NCBI GenBank assembly: GCA_018806985.1
Contig: JADANN010000122.1
Location: 602,501 to 666,500, forward strand
Length of the DNA stretch: 64,000 bases
Direction of reading: 5' to 3'
Origin: Angiostrongylus vasorum
Lineage: Eukaryota > Nematoda > Chromadorea > Rhabditida > Metastrongylidae
The notes below the pieces were generated by a model. That model searched no databases. It worked only from the letters and a program-made list of their open reading frames with translations, and had not been told where the DNA came from. Positions 30,061-42,900 of the stretch are shown piece by piece; the first letter of the stretch is position 1; the number at the start of each line of letters is the position of its first letter. A program made the position numbers and the translations under genes.

Positions 30061-30435
30061 TGGATTTACGAGCCTCGGCATAATCTCCATTTTCTCGGAG
30101 TTTTGCTGGTTTAGCATTTGTGGTGGTTCCTTGGAGTCCCGAAGTCAGCTTAGCTAAAATCAGCCCGAGGTCGTCACCACCCCAGGCAGTTACCGCCTTT
30201 GTGGGTCTGAAGGCGATTGGCCACAATGCGAGTAGTTTTATATCAGGACAGTGGTGAACCCTGGTATTGGTTTACTTTTAGCTAGGGTTCTTGATGGAAA
30301 CACCGGACTCCTTTCCAACTTGGGTGACCTTGCCGGGGTGAGGAATCCCCCCTGCTGTACCTCGCAACTCAGCACCCAGGAACACCTCCCAGCCATGATG
30401 AGGTGGTAAACCGGTGTGGGAAAGAGCAGTACTAA
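30060..30435 (-). mobile_element. Non-autonomous RTE-alpha derivative
   Basis: Minus-strand copy of the element at 3190-3595: starts GGTTTACCACCTCATCATGG, CTGGGAGGTGTTCCTGGGTG, and ends near the GCCGAGGCTCGTAAATCCAG side with GGAGATTATGCCGAG. Confidence 0.6.
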
Positions 30436-30484
30436 GTTTATGATCCAGATTTCTTGCGAAGCAAGACAATGTTGTTACCTTACC

Positions 30485-32085
30485 TTCTATTCACACCAGA
30501 AAGCTGACGTTCCGGCCGATTTCGCCTTATTCATAGCCTTTAAGAGTCAAGTTGACTGCATTCTAGTCAGTCAGACACTTCCATAAACCCTACGGGAAAA
30601 CAACGAGACCAAGATTTCACTAGCATTAAAAAGAAAAGTACTTCCTCACACTCACCGCTTTCTAGGAGTCTTCCAGTATTTAGAAATCCAGTGGTCTTGT
30701 ATTCCAAGTGGAGCTCAACCATACAGAGTTAGCGTGAATAGATGACGTTCTTTCACATTAAAATATCAATAAGATATTGTGTCTTTACACGATCTGATCC
30801 CTGTTGACATGTTGCCCGTTCTACTCTATAGAATAGTATCTCGTTTTACTTGGTAAGGCTTGTTGTACGCTGTTATTGATCAATGATAATTATTTCTAAA
30901 TAATTCTTATGTCTCTCTCTGATCCACAAGGGCTGCGAGGAGATTGCACTGATGCTCGCACAACTAGTGAATACGGGCCGTCCAAGTATCCAGGTGAGTG
31001 TTGTGTCGAGATCACGCATGATAACGAGCTATTCTTTCTTGCAGTTCGCTTTTCGATTCTAGGAAATTATACAGAATATTTCGAGTGTTTCACCTGCTGA
31101 AGATCTCGATTTTTGTGTGGGGCTAACAGCTCCGTGCTCAAAATCTTCTCCATTATGTCCCTGTGTCCTATGCATGCCCTTTAAGGTAACCGTGCAGATG
31201 TTCGTTTATGCGGACACACAGTGGTCTACTTGTTTGTCCCAAAGCACTCATTTCCAGACTCTTAACAAGAGATCAGATAAACCATAGCCGAACTCATGCA
31301 TTCATCGTCTCCACCATTAAGGCATATTGTACAATTTTACGTTCTACGTAGACGTTCACACAGGCGAGTGTGAACTAACTGGCGTAGGAGAGCGTCCGGT
31401 GTATTTCAATCCCTGTTACCGAGTTTTCTTGACCGGCTCCTCTTAGGCAAAGTTTTATAGCTGTACTTGTTTCGCTAGAAATGGAGGGCAGGATAAACGA
31501 AACCTTAGTCTCGCTAGAGTTGTCGTATGGGGGGCTTTTAGTATTTCTCTACACCTATCACGAGAAGCTACAGTTTCGTAGCCATTGGAAATAGCCATGT
31601 GCCGCGCCAGTCCTAGGAATTTTTGCTTCTGCTCTCTTCCTGCGCACACAATGGTAGGTGTCAGGAAAATGTTCCTAATAAGTTTTGTGTGCTAGGAGTC
31701 GTGAGAAATTAATAGGTAGCAGATTTAAAGTTAAACATTGGTAAATCTTCTCTTGTGTGGAGCAGATGACGAAACAGTCATCTATATATTTACAGAAGAG
31801 TAATGAACGAAGATCGATTACTAGTGCTTCCATCTTAGACTGGTGTCAGTTGCTGTCCCATTGTCAACTCTCTCATTTAGGAGAAATAGTTCCCTATCTA
31901 CTAAAGGAGAAACAGTTTAGGCAGTCCCTTAAAAAGGGCCATCAACTGCTGAATCGCGGAGTTATACATGTTTATTTCTCCTTCGTCTTGTATAAGGTGT
32001 TCGAGGATGGCTTGCATTGCAGAGTCATTCGACACGTTAGTATAAAGTGCGGTAACGTAGAGGGACTCCATCATGTATGCCCTGT
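30485..32085 (-). mobile_element. PLE with RT and GIY-YIG remnants
   Basis: On the minus strand from 32085: VTALYTNVSNDSAMQAILEH (the LDxxxLYTNVP block of PLE RTs), then LTMGQQLTP (motif with GQ), then TATATAGATGACTG encoding YIDDCFVICS near 31770 (RT motif C, YxDD). After frameshifts, a zinc-finger/GIY-YIG part near 31200-31400 (TSRPLCVRINEHLHG) and the 3' region to the terminal motif at 30501-30540. A plus-oriented RTE 3' end (GCACAACTAGTGAATACGGG) lies inside at 30925-31000. Inactive. Confidence 0.7.
30501..30540 (-). ncRNA. Degenerate hammerhead-like motif
   Basis: Minus strand: AAGGCT, ATGAATA, AGGCGAAATCGGCC, GGAA, CGTC, AGCTT. Stem I can extend to six pairs (AAGGCU with AGCUUU), but the core carries several substitutions. 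Confidence 0.35.
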
Positions 32086-34920
32086 TAGGACGCGCGCGTA
32101 TAGTATGCGTCCAGAAGACTTGCTCGTGCAAGCAAGAAGGATAAGGTACGACGTCATCGGCCTGGCCGAGACGAGACGACGCCACCCATTCAATGCCGTC
32201 TATGACACCGGCGAAAAACTGATCCTCGGAACATGCGACAGTAGAGGAGTGGGCGGCGTCGGCGTTCTCATCAACACGAGCTTTGTCCATGAACATCGAT
32301 TCCTTCGAAAAACTTACAACCCGAATCGGACGTTTACGATTAAAAAGATGTGGATCAATACCGGCTTTGACAATCTTCGTCGTTTACTCGCCGACATCAA
32401 ACTATGACGAAGAAGAAGTCGAAGAGTTCTACATGGACTTGGAGAAGTTCTACAGAGAAGACCATACATACATTCTTCAAGGTCATCATTGGAGATTTTA
32501 ATGCCAAGATTGGACCAAGAAGAACGTCTGAAGAACGTCACATTGGGACACACGGATTAGAATGGAACGAACATGGTTAGCGACTATCTGAGTTCATCAT
32601 GGCGACCAAGACCATCCATGGTAACTCGCAATTCCAGAAGCCCCACCCTTAGCACTGGACGTGGGAGTCTCCCAATGGAGAGTACCATAACGAAATAGAC
32701 CACATCATAGTAAATAGAAGGTTTTGCATAACCGATGTCGCTGTTGTCCCAAAATTCTACACGGGGTCAGACCACTGTCTCCTTCGTGCTAGATTCTATT
32801 TCTCGCGGAAATGAGAAAAAAGCCGCTAAATTCAAGAACCGAAGTCCCAGAACCACCGCAAACTGGGACTTATTCAGTTCATTAGTCGGCTGTTGGGAAG
32901 ATGCCATTGTCGATAGCATCAACGAAAGAAATACGATCGGCTCATTTAACATCTTCACTTCAGCGCTATGAAAGCTGAGACTTCGAAAGTCACCAAGTGA
33001 CGTCTTTTTCTAGAAACACTCGAGCTAATACGCCAGCGTGGAATCGGATGAGCTTCAGGCAACGGCGAACTAACGTCCGAACTCGCAAAACAGTGCAGAC
33101 AGGCGATAAAAGAAGATCTTAAAGAGGGAAGAGCAGCAGTAGTGGTCGAAGCTGCAGAGGCTGGGAAAAGCATTCCCAAAGTCCACCGAAGCTTCACCAA
33201 TTACAAGACCAATATAATTGCACTCTGACGCCCAGGCGGAACATTTACAGCGTCCAGAAAGGCAAGGAAGAAAATCATTCACAAATACTACTCAGATCTC
33301 TTCGATAGCCACGTCCACCTCCCGTCATATGAAATAAAGGAAGATGGATATGTTGCACCACCGGTTCTCCTTTACGAAATCCGACATGCGATTTCGTCGG
33401 TGAAAAAATCGAACAGCACCCGTTCCGGATAGGATAAGATCAGAACACCTGAAGAACTTTCCGCCAGTCCTCGTAAACACACTGGCTCGGCTCTTCACAC
33501 GTTAGCAGTCTAAATGCAAGGTCCCTACTCAGTGGAAGATCAGCAAGACCGTGTTATTGTTCAAGAAGGGTGACCTACACGATATCATGACTATCGCCCA
33601 ATCCACCTGCTACCTGTTGCCTGCAAACTTTTACTTGAGTCGTCTTAAGCAGGACTGACGGAACACTGGACGAAGGGCAGCCATGTGAGAGAGCAGGGTT
33701 TCGAAAAGGATTTAGTGCGATGGACCACATCCACACAATAACAAGGCTCAATGAGGTATCGGGAGAGTGCAAAAAGACCGCTCTGTCTCACTTTCATCGA
33801 TTTACAGAAGGCTTTTGATTCAAATGAGATAGAAGCAGTCATGAAAGCCTTTAATATTCAAGGAGTCTCTACTCAGTACATAAAGATTCTTCGTGAACTG
33901 TACAAAAAATTTCACAACTGAGATTTCACCATTCTACAACGATATTAACACTGACGTCGAAAGAGGGAGTTAGGGCAAGGCGATACCATCTTGCCAAAAT
34001 TACTTTACCGCCCCCTTCAGAACGTCATGCGAACACTGGAATGGGATAATATGAGAGTGAAAATCGATGGTCAGCAGTTACATCATCTTTGCTTTGCTGA
34101 TACATCGTCCTTATAACATCGAACATTAGACAAGCGGAACGTATGCTTGCCGGCTTTGATAAAGCCTGTGGAAAGATTGGTCTTCGACTAAATCTCACAA
34201 AAAGGATGTTTATGAGGAACGGATTGATTTCGTATGCCCCCATTCACGCTCAGCGGAACGAATATCTCAGAATGTTCCAGTTGTGTCTATCTGGGTCGGC
34301 AAATCAATATGATGAACGACTTAGCTCTAGAGCTGAGCAGAAGGAAACGAGCAGCTTGGGGAGCTTTCAAGAGCATCGAGGATGTAGTGAAGAGAACAAA
34401 GAACACCCGACTCCGTGCCACCTTTCCGACTCAGCGGTACTTCCTGCGCTAACGCATGCGTCAGAGATCTGGTCACTGCATAAGCAGGGTGAAAGATCGC
34501 TCAGCGTTATCGAACGCGCAGTCGAAAGGACGATGCTAGGAGTATCCCGTTCTCACACGACTAAGGAATGGGATCCGAAGCTCCGACCTGCGTCAACGAT
34601 CAAAAGTCAAAGATGCGGCTCTGTACGCCGAACAGTCGAAGATAAAGTGTGCCGGACACAATGCGTATGGATGACAACCGATGGACAGGAGCCTTTAGTG
34701 ATTGGATTTCTCGGGATGTCAAACGTACTGCAGGATGACCACCGACCCGATGATCAGAGTTCTTCAGTAAGAGCCTAGAAGAAAGATATGATGCTAGACG
34801 AGTCCCTAGAACGAGGAGAACCCAGTGGGCTATTCTTGCACGCGACAGGGAAAAATGGAAGATTTACTGGCGCCTGCACGAGTCGCTCGACGATCAACGG
34901 GGACTACAGGTGATGCAGGT
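32086..34920 (+). mobile_element. RTE-beta LINE, nearly full-length, inactivated
   Basis: Long non-LTR copy with endonuclease and reverse transcriptase. Endonuclease: RYDVIGLAETRRRHP, DSRGVGGVGVLINTSF, then [14 protein letters not shown] near 32490. RT: NYRPI block lost, TFIDLQKAFDSNE near 33790, catalytic box reads CFADTSS instead of CFADDIV. C-terminal region LSSRAEQK / GAFKSIEDVVKRTKNTRLRA and AERTMLGVSR. About five frameshifts and in-frame stops. The second family differs from RTE-alpha in the endonuclease (AETRRRHP against QETKH). A minus copy is at 46400-48360. No obvious target-site duplication could be read. Confidence 0.8.
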
Positions 34921-34924
34921 GATA

Positions 34925-35090
34925 GGCATGAATAGGGGGGATAGTAGTCAAACCGCATTTTCGTTTTGTAGTAGCGATAGCAGTGGGATAGAGTTTTTAT
35001 GAAGGACGGTTCCATTCTTTGGTTGTCGAAAGCTGATAATATCGCATTCGTGTCGACACTGTCAAACTCTTTTTTCATAGCTGACTAAAG
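34925..35090 (-). mobile_element. RTE-alpha reverse transcriptase fragment
   Basis: Minus strand encodes KKEFDSVDTNAILSAFDNQR, then FIKTLSHCYRYYKTKMRF, the RT motif A region (FDSVxTNAIL) of RTE-alpha-like elements. Cut on both sides. Confidence 0.65.
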
Positions 35091-35810
35091 TTAGGAGTAG
35101 GGGCAGGTAGTAATGCCGAAGAACTTCAGTGACCCTAAACACAGTTTGGATGTGATCCATGCACCAAAATCCCTGTTGAAGTCCTGTTTGCTAAGTGGTT
35201 ACGTCTCACCCATTGTCCTGGATACGCGCGGCAAGATGAGGCAAGAAAGTAACTAAGTGTCCTCTCCAATTTTCAGGAAAGTCACTGAAGTTTAGTTCCT
35301 AAGTGGGTAATTCCAGTCTGCTACGCATATTACAAATTTAAGCGAGCACTGAAGGAACTCTATGGGGAAATTGGTGTTTGACGATAGAGGAATTCAGAAA
35401 GAAAAAAACTGAATAGAGCGCAGAACGAACTAAAGGAAGTAGAACACATAATGACTGAGAAAAAATTGATGGATTTGCCATTCAAAGCTTGAGAGAGTTT
35501 TAAAAACTCATTAAAGGAAGTTGTGTCATCGGCGGATGAAGAACGAGGAGTTGGAAAGGGACCTGTGAATAGTGATTGCTTTTTAGTTGATCTAGAGGCA
35601 TTTGCCCACTCTACAGGCTGTTTTTTTCACGTCAGTAACTTCACGGGAAATACAAATTATTGGAGTTTTCGTAATACTTATAATACGATACATTGATCAA
35701 GGCGCACTTTAAATAAGGCGACTTCTGATTACCATCTTTTTACTTTAACATTCCGATTCCAGGATACGCACCATTTTCATTCTATATGTCCTTTTAGGGA
35801 GACTACTCTT
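35091..35810. other. No gene or repeat identified
   Basis: No recognisable coding segment or repeat. Nothing matches the flanking LINE families. Confidence 0.35.
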
Positions 35811-35814
35811 GCTA

Positions 35815-36090
35815 GTGTTCGTCTAGCGCAGTGCTCAAAGGCGCCCTGCAATGCACATGGGATCGATCCCGTGCCCTAGGCTCACTAAGTCTTCCATCCC
35901 TCCACGGTCGGCAATTTGGTACCAGACTTGTCTGGGAGGATAGCAGCACTGGCTCGATACCCGGTAGGCTAACGCAAGTCATTATAAAGGCCAGACGTGC
36001 ATTCAATCGCCTCTAACGTTGCGTAATGTAGTCGAATGTATGGCGCATCCCTCGGGGATTGATCAATGCAGAGAGCATTTACTTTACCCT
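35815..36090 (+). repeat. SINE family B copy
   Basis: TCTAGCGCAGTGCTCAAAGG (A box), TGGGATCGATCCCGTGCCC (B box), core CGGTCGGCAATTTGGTACCA plus GACTTGTCTGGGAGGAT, body to GGATTGATCAATGCAGAG. Confidence 0.8.
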
Positions 36091-36846
36091 TTTTATTTTT
36101 TGCTAAGTTTCTCGCTTTCGGGCTTGTGTTATTAGCAAAAAATTCGACACTTTTTGAAAGGAGTGTAAGCCAAAACATTTCTTGCTAGCAAGCCCACTTT
36201 GCCACATTTAAAATATTCTTTTTTTCAAGTTTATGTTTGAGATGGGAATCCCTGAACATGGGGGTCAGGAACGTTAATCTCAGTGATAGTCACCAGACAA
36301 AGAGAATCAAATCATTTGGACAACAATACTTCTCGTCAACCTAGTGCTACGTTTTAAGCAGTAGTGCATCTGTTTGCTGAGAAAGTCGTCAGTAATCAAG
36401 CAGCTGTCAAAGCCATCCAAAGGTAGTCTAAGCACACAGGGCTTCCTAGAAAATATTTCTCTAGAACGCTCGGATTTTTTCGTAGTGGAGTAAGCATAAT
36501 CATCGACAAAATATTTAGATTCTAGTAGCTCGGCATAAGATTAGCAAAGTTTACTACGACCTAAGTTCTAAATTTCATGTCAGTTGTCAAAACCTTATTC
36601 CTTTTTCAGACAAAGTTCTCGTGCAAGAAAAAAGGTGCTAGGCGACAATCTTTTAAATCATAGTCATTGTTCGATGTGATCATGGTCACGTAGTGGGATC
36701 CATATTCAATCATCAGAGCCGTAGCATATTATGAACCACTCAATTCATAATGTGATTTTTTGTAGCTCGTTTGTAGGACGATCTCTTGACTGATAATTTC
36801 GCTTCAAGATTTATCAGAGAATCGCGAAAAGTTGGTAAAGTGAACG

Positions 36847-37603
36847 ATGAAAAAGCAGCGAGAAACATCACTTCCTTCACTGCCGTACGTGGAAATCGAC
36901 AGTGCCAATGAAAGAGCTCTGATCCCGCTTGCTCTGCAGCTTCATATTGAAGGTGTCAACGATGTGCTTAGTGAAGTAGTTGGCTGTCACATGAAGTACG
37001 TCACGCCCAATCTTATGCTAATGTGAGCTTCCTGACACAGGATGCATTTTAACATCCATGGAAGAATTTAGTAAGACTAGTGAATGTTTAGAGAATGCAA
37101 CTACGAATTACTGATCGATCTGAGCGTCGTTCCCTCCTACGAAGAGGTTAAAACACTCTCTCTTCCTTGCCGCTCCACTGATTTTACGATAATGTGTTGA
37201 GAGGGAGGCGCAGAACGAGGGAATGGGGGCGCTATGAGGCTCTGTAAATAAACTGCCGTTACTCACCTTCGTATGCTGTGTAAGTCAGATGAACAAACCA
37301 CTAGTAATGACCATGTATTGACCTGGAAAATCAGTTTTTTGCCTACTGCTTTTTTGTATAATAAACTGACATTCGGCGACTAATGCGTAACGAATTTCTG
37401 TTTCTGAAAGTGGAAAGGGAAAGAATCATATCGAGCGGTCTGATAAGTGACATGTTTGAAAGGAACTTTTTCTCCCCTCACAGAACAGCACGATGTTATC
37501 TATGGTGATGGAGATGTGGCGCAACCGGTACCTAACAACGGAAACGTGTGCTACAAAACGACGTTCATTCCACCAATCAAAAGTCATGAGTGTCAGTTTT
37601 TGA
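36847..37603 (+). CDS. Predicted three-exon small protein, unknown family
   Basis: Exons 36847-36995 (ATG start; an in-frame TGA six bases upstream fixes it), 37092-37146 and 37484-37603 (TGA stop). Splice sites are AA|GTACGT ... TTTAG|AG, GAAGAG|GTTAAA ... CCTCACAG|AA. Phases 2 then 0 agree without adjustment, giving 107 residues. The protein begins MKKQRETSLPSLPYVEIDSA, continues with a leucine-rich helical part (ERALIPLALQLHIEGVNDVL), then NYELLIDLSVVPSYEE and MLSMVMEMWRNR, and ends in a basic KRRSFHQSK tail. No signal peptide or membrane segment. The pattern of amphipathic helices ending in a Trp is loosely like a death-fold, but I do not assign a family. It is not part of any repeat seen here. 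An acceptor at 36610 (CCTTTTTCAG) could serve trans-splicing or an upstream exon. Confidence 0.5.
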
Positions 37604-37889
37604 GAAACAGCCTAAGACTCTACCCAACATTTCATCTATGATGTGATTGTTCCTTGGCACGTCAACTAAATGTGCGCATTGGAGGCTTCTAGCTGGGTGG
37701 TATCCACAAAAGACACAGCTCCGTAAAATGTAAATAAGGCTTTCCGCTGGCTAAATAATCAGAAACCATTTCATGTAGAGCTCACAAAACCCCTATCCTA
37801 TTATGAAAGAGCTAAAAAGTGAACGATCTATCATCGAAAACTTTCCTTGATAAGCATATACGGGGCTATTAACACGCACTGTCTATTTC

Positions 37890-38560
37890 GCGCTGACGCC
37901 GACGTCGAAAGGGCTTCGCTTTCTTCAGAGCATGAAAGAGGTCCATAATTTTGCAGCGCTATCAGAAAACTAATTTTTCTGCCAAAAAAAACACCTCTTT
38001 AAAGACTCGTCGTTTTTATAGGTACTTAGCGGCATAGAAGACAAGCAGGGAGTATGTATGGGTGAGAAGCCTCTCTCATGTCAAGAAATTAACCCCTAGG
38101 TATGGAGCGAGGACATGCGTGATCAAAAGGCGCTCTTCCATATGGTTCATCTTTGGATTTTTGGAATTTTTCCAAACCATCTCAAGAGACTTTCGCGTTG
38201 ATTTGCCAGATTCTTTTGCGAGGACAGTAGTTTTCCTTCCAAAATCTTCTTCATTATGTGTCTGCTTTCTATGTATGCCTAATGGAGTACAGTGTTTGAC
38301 TTAAATTTTACCGATTAGTAGTTTTTTTGAGGACACATAGTGTGTTCTAACTGTATAGTTGATGTATTCGCCCTCCACGCTCTTTAACAGATCAAGTACT
38401 CCGCTCCGGAACTCACACAATCATCGTCTCTAGCATTAGGGCAAATCATCCAATTTTCATCTGTGGATTTCCATGCAGGGTGATTGCGAGCTATCTGACG
38501 ACGTAGAGTGTTCGATAGTAGTTGAACCACAGTTTTATCTATTCGACTTCTCTATATCGG
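37890..38560 (-). mobile_element. PLE relic
   Basis: Terminal motif remnants at 37899-37940 (minus: CTGAAGAAAGCGAAG). At 38150 is the complement of the TTTGGAAAAATTCCAAAAATCC block, and at 38330-38480 are traces of the GIY-YIG region. No intact motif remains. Confidence 0.5.
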
Positions 38561-38639
38561 CCCTTTTTGGACCACGCTTTATCGCTATGCTTACCTCATT
38601 GAAAAACTCTTTTTAAAGTTATAAAAAATAGTTGTCTAA

Positions 38640-39900
38640 ATGTGTCGGAGACCACTGTGATCATTCCAAGCTCTCGGAAGGTAAAATCCGCTAAAACATT
38701 AGCCATTATGGGATAAATACTTCATTAACAATCTTGTATTCACTTCATTAGAGAACACATACTTATTGATCAATGTCAACGTTAACAGAAATTTGGAGAT
38801 TACTAAACAATCGGTAGGTATTTTGTGAACACAATGAAACAAGAGTGTCATCACAATGAGTAGTCCAAGTGGGAAGAACCTGTGGTGGAATGGTTTCCCA
38901 AAAGTTTCTCAATAAAGCTTTTTTGTCGAGTGGAGAAAACACTTGTACTACAGATCAATCGTCAACGAAGAATAAGTTAGAATTAATAAAACTGAGGACT
39001 CACTGTCAAAGCTAAGAGGAAAATAACGCAGAAGGTATATGAAGCGTGAAAATGAAAAAGAAACCATTTCATGGAGACCGCTTAATAACAGTCGAAAACA
39101 ATTTGGTCTACTCAAACCCTATCATAGTTGCAAAAATTTTGAAGCCTTTGCTTAAAGCCTATATGGCAGTGAAATAAAGTTTTTTTTTCCCAAAAGAGAG
39201 AGAAATACTATTTCTGGAGGAGCAGGGCAATTGTCGAAGCAAAGTCAACGTTATAACTGGTTCTACCGGCCACTTTAAGAACCAACACCTATCTGTCCCT
39301 GAGTAAATAGAAAACCGAAGTTCGTTTGGTAGCAGTAATTGTTAGAAGCTAAACGTCAACAACAATGTGTAGCATTTCGCTCATAAGAGATCGTTTCTAC
39401 AAGAAAATCCTTCACGAAAGCTGTTCATTGTTGTCACTTCGGTCGGGCCACAGTCATTTAATGAGCATAAGATTGGCAACTATATGACTGTACTACACAT
39501 TACCATGAATATGGTACGAAATCATCACTAGTAGAAGAGAAGTCTGAGTTAAAGTATGTAAACCAATTGCCAGCACCTCTGTTCCACGACCGAACTAAAG
39601 CGACCATGTTTTTAAACGAAATGCAATCGCTTAGATAGTGACAGTGAAGAGAAGGTACATTTTCATCTGTACTTCCCAAGTTTCTCAAGAAGAAGAGCAT
39701 TTAGGCGAAGAGACTGGCTGACGGCGGTAACCGTCTCAGTTCTGACGACTCGTTATCAAACGGAACGATGTTTTCAGCGATTATGTGGTGAAGATCGATT
39801 GCATTCCTGAAATTTGATGAAGTGAATACGAAGACTTTTTCGGTAACTCCGAATAGCCAAAGAAATGATGGACCCAAAGAAATGAAATATACATAACTTA
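38640..39900. other. No gene assigned; likely 3' flank of the fucosyltransferase
   Basis: Minus-strand open frames at 39500-39976 are out of frame with, or downstream of, the fucosyltransferase stop at 39909 and match nothing I recognise. Confidence 0.35.
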
Positions 39901-39908
39901 AGGGAATC

Positions 39909-42900
39909 TCATTTTCTGAGATAATGATGTCCGTAGTAATTATCGCACTGATTACTGGCATGCCACTGACGAACATCTGGATAGCTCGTGAAACCTAGTG
40001 AATTCAGCTGAAGTCGACGGCACAGTTCACAGAATCCAGTCTCATCGTTATGCTCTGGTATGGCTCTATAACTACATAAACTTTCTACAGTAGATGTATT
40101 CAGATATTTGACAGTGTCGGTGGTAGCTAGCTGACTCATTCTGGTGTTTTACACGGGTAATATTAATATAACATGAGAAAGGATAAAGCTCTCGGCCTTG
40201 ATCAATGTCTGAGGGATGCATCATGCATTCAACTTAATTAAGCATCGTTTGGAGGTAATTGAATGCATATCTGAGCTCTACAACGACTCGCGGTGGCCTG
40301 TCGATGTATCGAGCCAGTGTTGCTATCCTCCCAGAGAAGTCGGCTACCAATTTGCCGACCCGGGAGGAATGGAAGGCTTGGTGGGCCGTGGGAGCCGGGA
40401 TCGATTCCACATGTGTGTTGCAGGGCGCCTCCGCCCACTAACATATAACATATAGTGCGAATATAATGTAGTGTAGTAGTCATCTTTTCGATTCTAAGGT
40501 CCTCCCAGCGCTCTGTTATGCGGCAGAGACGTGGGTTGATACGTCAACCACCTCAAGAATCCTTCGCACTACTCATAGAGCGCTTGAGCGATGTCCTCTG
40601 AAATATAACCCGCCCTCTCAATATCTAGCCGGAATGCGAAGCTCTGACCTTCGAAATCTGTCACATCTTTGGGACCCAGGAGAATATACATCAATAGCGA
40701 AACATTGATGGGCCGGTCACATAATGAGAATAACGGCCGACAGATGGACGAAAAGAACAGTAGAGTGGACTGCAACAGAATGCAAACGTAGCCTAGGACG
40801 ACCACCTACACGTTGGGCGGACGTGTTCGTAAACAAAGTTGATCAGCTGTACCTGCACGTACAGTCGTTTTACAGATCACGGTATGAGACTCGCATGCGC
40901 TGCCATGCTCGAACAAGACCACCACCATGGACTACGATTGCGAAAGAAAGGAACGAATGGCATATGTGCTGGGATCCGTACAATTCGTGAAGACGGACCG
41001 TCCAAGTGTCCAAGTAAGTAAGTATAATGTGGTATAACGCTGGCAAACAAAGGCGGGTGCGAATACACACGTGGTCATTGGGGTTTGATCCTTTGCTCCA
41101 GCTCATGCACTGACTTGGATACATCGGCAGGTCACCGCATGTCATTGTACAGGCCTGATATGCATTTCCCATCTTACGATGCTTACTGAGAAGCATGAGG
41201 CATCCATAAGAGGTTGATCAACCCCGAGACCTTTGTCCTTCTATTTACTGTAGAAAACAACTATACGGGCTAAGGAAATATAAGAGCTCGGAATGTCCCC
41301 ATTGTGCCTTTTCGTTGCTTTCGAAAATCATATGTGAATTTGCTATGAATTGGGTTCGTTGAGACACTGAAGAGGTATTTTTGAATCTCAGCAAATGTGT
41401 TATATTTCAGAATCGGATTTCTACTGGTTGAACAGCCTCGGAATGGCCATGATTAGATAGGCAATTAGAGCTTTTAAAAAATTCAGTCTCTTTTCCAGAT
41501 ATGGAATTGGTGGCCTTTGTTAGCCAATAACCTCATTTAGGTGTAGATAACTCAAGCCTCTTCGTTCTCATGCCCTCTTATGAATCTATACTGCTTTTCA
41601 CAAAATGGGCTGACGGTACACTAGAGAATGTCGTTACCAATATCGATTAATACATTTGGCATAAAATACCGAAATGTAGCAGTTGAACGACATTTTTCGC
41701 ACCACTTTTCATCAAATTTCAATAAGGGCTGAGTCTCGAGCTAGTATCTAGGAAGCAAGCTAGGCGAAACGGTGACTTTGTCAAACATACGCCTTAGGAG
41801 CATTTGCAGGAATCGCCTTAGGGAAGACGTTGTTCTTCGCAAGTATATCATCGTAAATTAACGAAGCATGTTGAAAGTCTTACGGTGTTAGTGGCGAGAA
41901 TACAATTAACGCTACGAACTTTATAAATGAGTTATCTATCTAATGTAGTTTATGTATTGAGCTCTTTCTGCTGAGGTAATGAAAAAAGTTTCAATGAGCA
42001 CATTGCTAGTCAATTTGACCTTTTCAGGTTTTGAAGAAGGCGAAACCGCTGAAGCGCCTCAGCCGTTACTGAATAAATCTTTTTTGTAGACAGCTTTGTT
42101 TTTGCTCAAGCAGAAAGCATTAGCTTATTTAAAAAAAGGAAAGCCAATAGGAAGTGTGACCTGAGATCTAACGTTTGTTGTCACTTACTCAATAGTGGAC
42201 CTCCAACTATGGAACATAAGGTATTTCTCTTTGTCGATCGCCACCTCGTTTACGAATCTGATCATATCGTCGAGTGTGTCGAAGTCGTCGAGGGCAATGA
42301 ACGAGGTGGGAGGAGCCTTAACGATGGCGGTGGAAGGAAGTTAGCGAGTTGTTCTTTGGAAAACTGTTATACACAGATAAATATGAATGAAAAGCTCTCA
42401 CTCCAATGTCAACGTATGTTTTTCGCTTAAGAACAATCGGCACCGTCATGCGACTAATTAAGGATTCGTAGAACTTCTCCGTCACGTAGTCGATGCAGTT
42501 CGAATTCTCAAGTGCAATATAAAATTTGTACGGCCTGAAATATACGCAAAAATCTTGCGAAATTAGAAACGCTAGTATTCATACATATAATCTTTCTCAT
42601 TACAACATAAACATGGGCGTATGTGGCGCAGTGGTCGGGGCGCCCAGCAACATGGGACACCGCGCGCGTGGCTCACCAACCCTTCTATCTTTCCGGGCTC
42701 AGCGAATTGGTAACAGACTTATCTGGGAAGATAGCAGCATTGGCTCGATACATTGGCAGACCACCGTGAGTCATTGTAAAGGCCAGATATGCATTCAATC
42801 ACCTCTAGCAAAGCTTAAATCGAATCCATGGCGTATCCCTCAGGGGATTGATCAACGCCGAGAGCTTTTTTTTCCTCATCTTTTTACAACATAAACGCGG

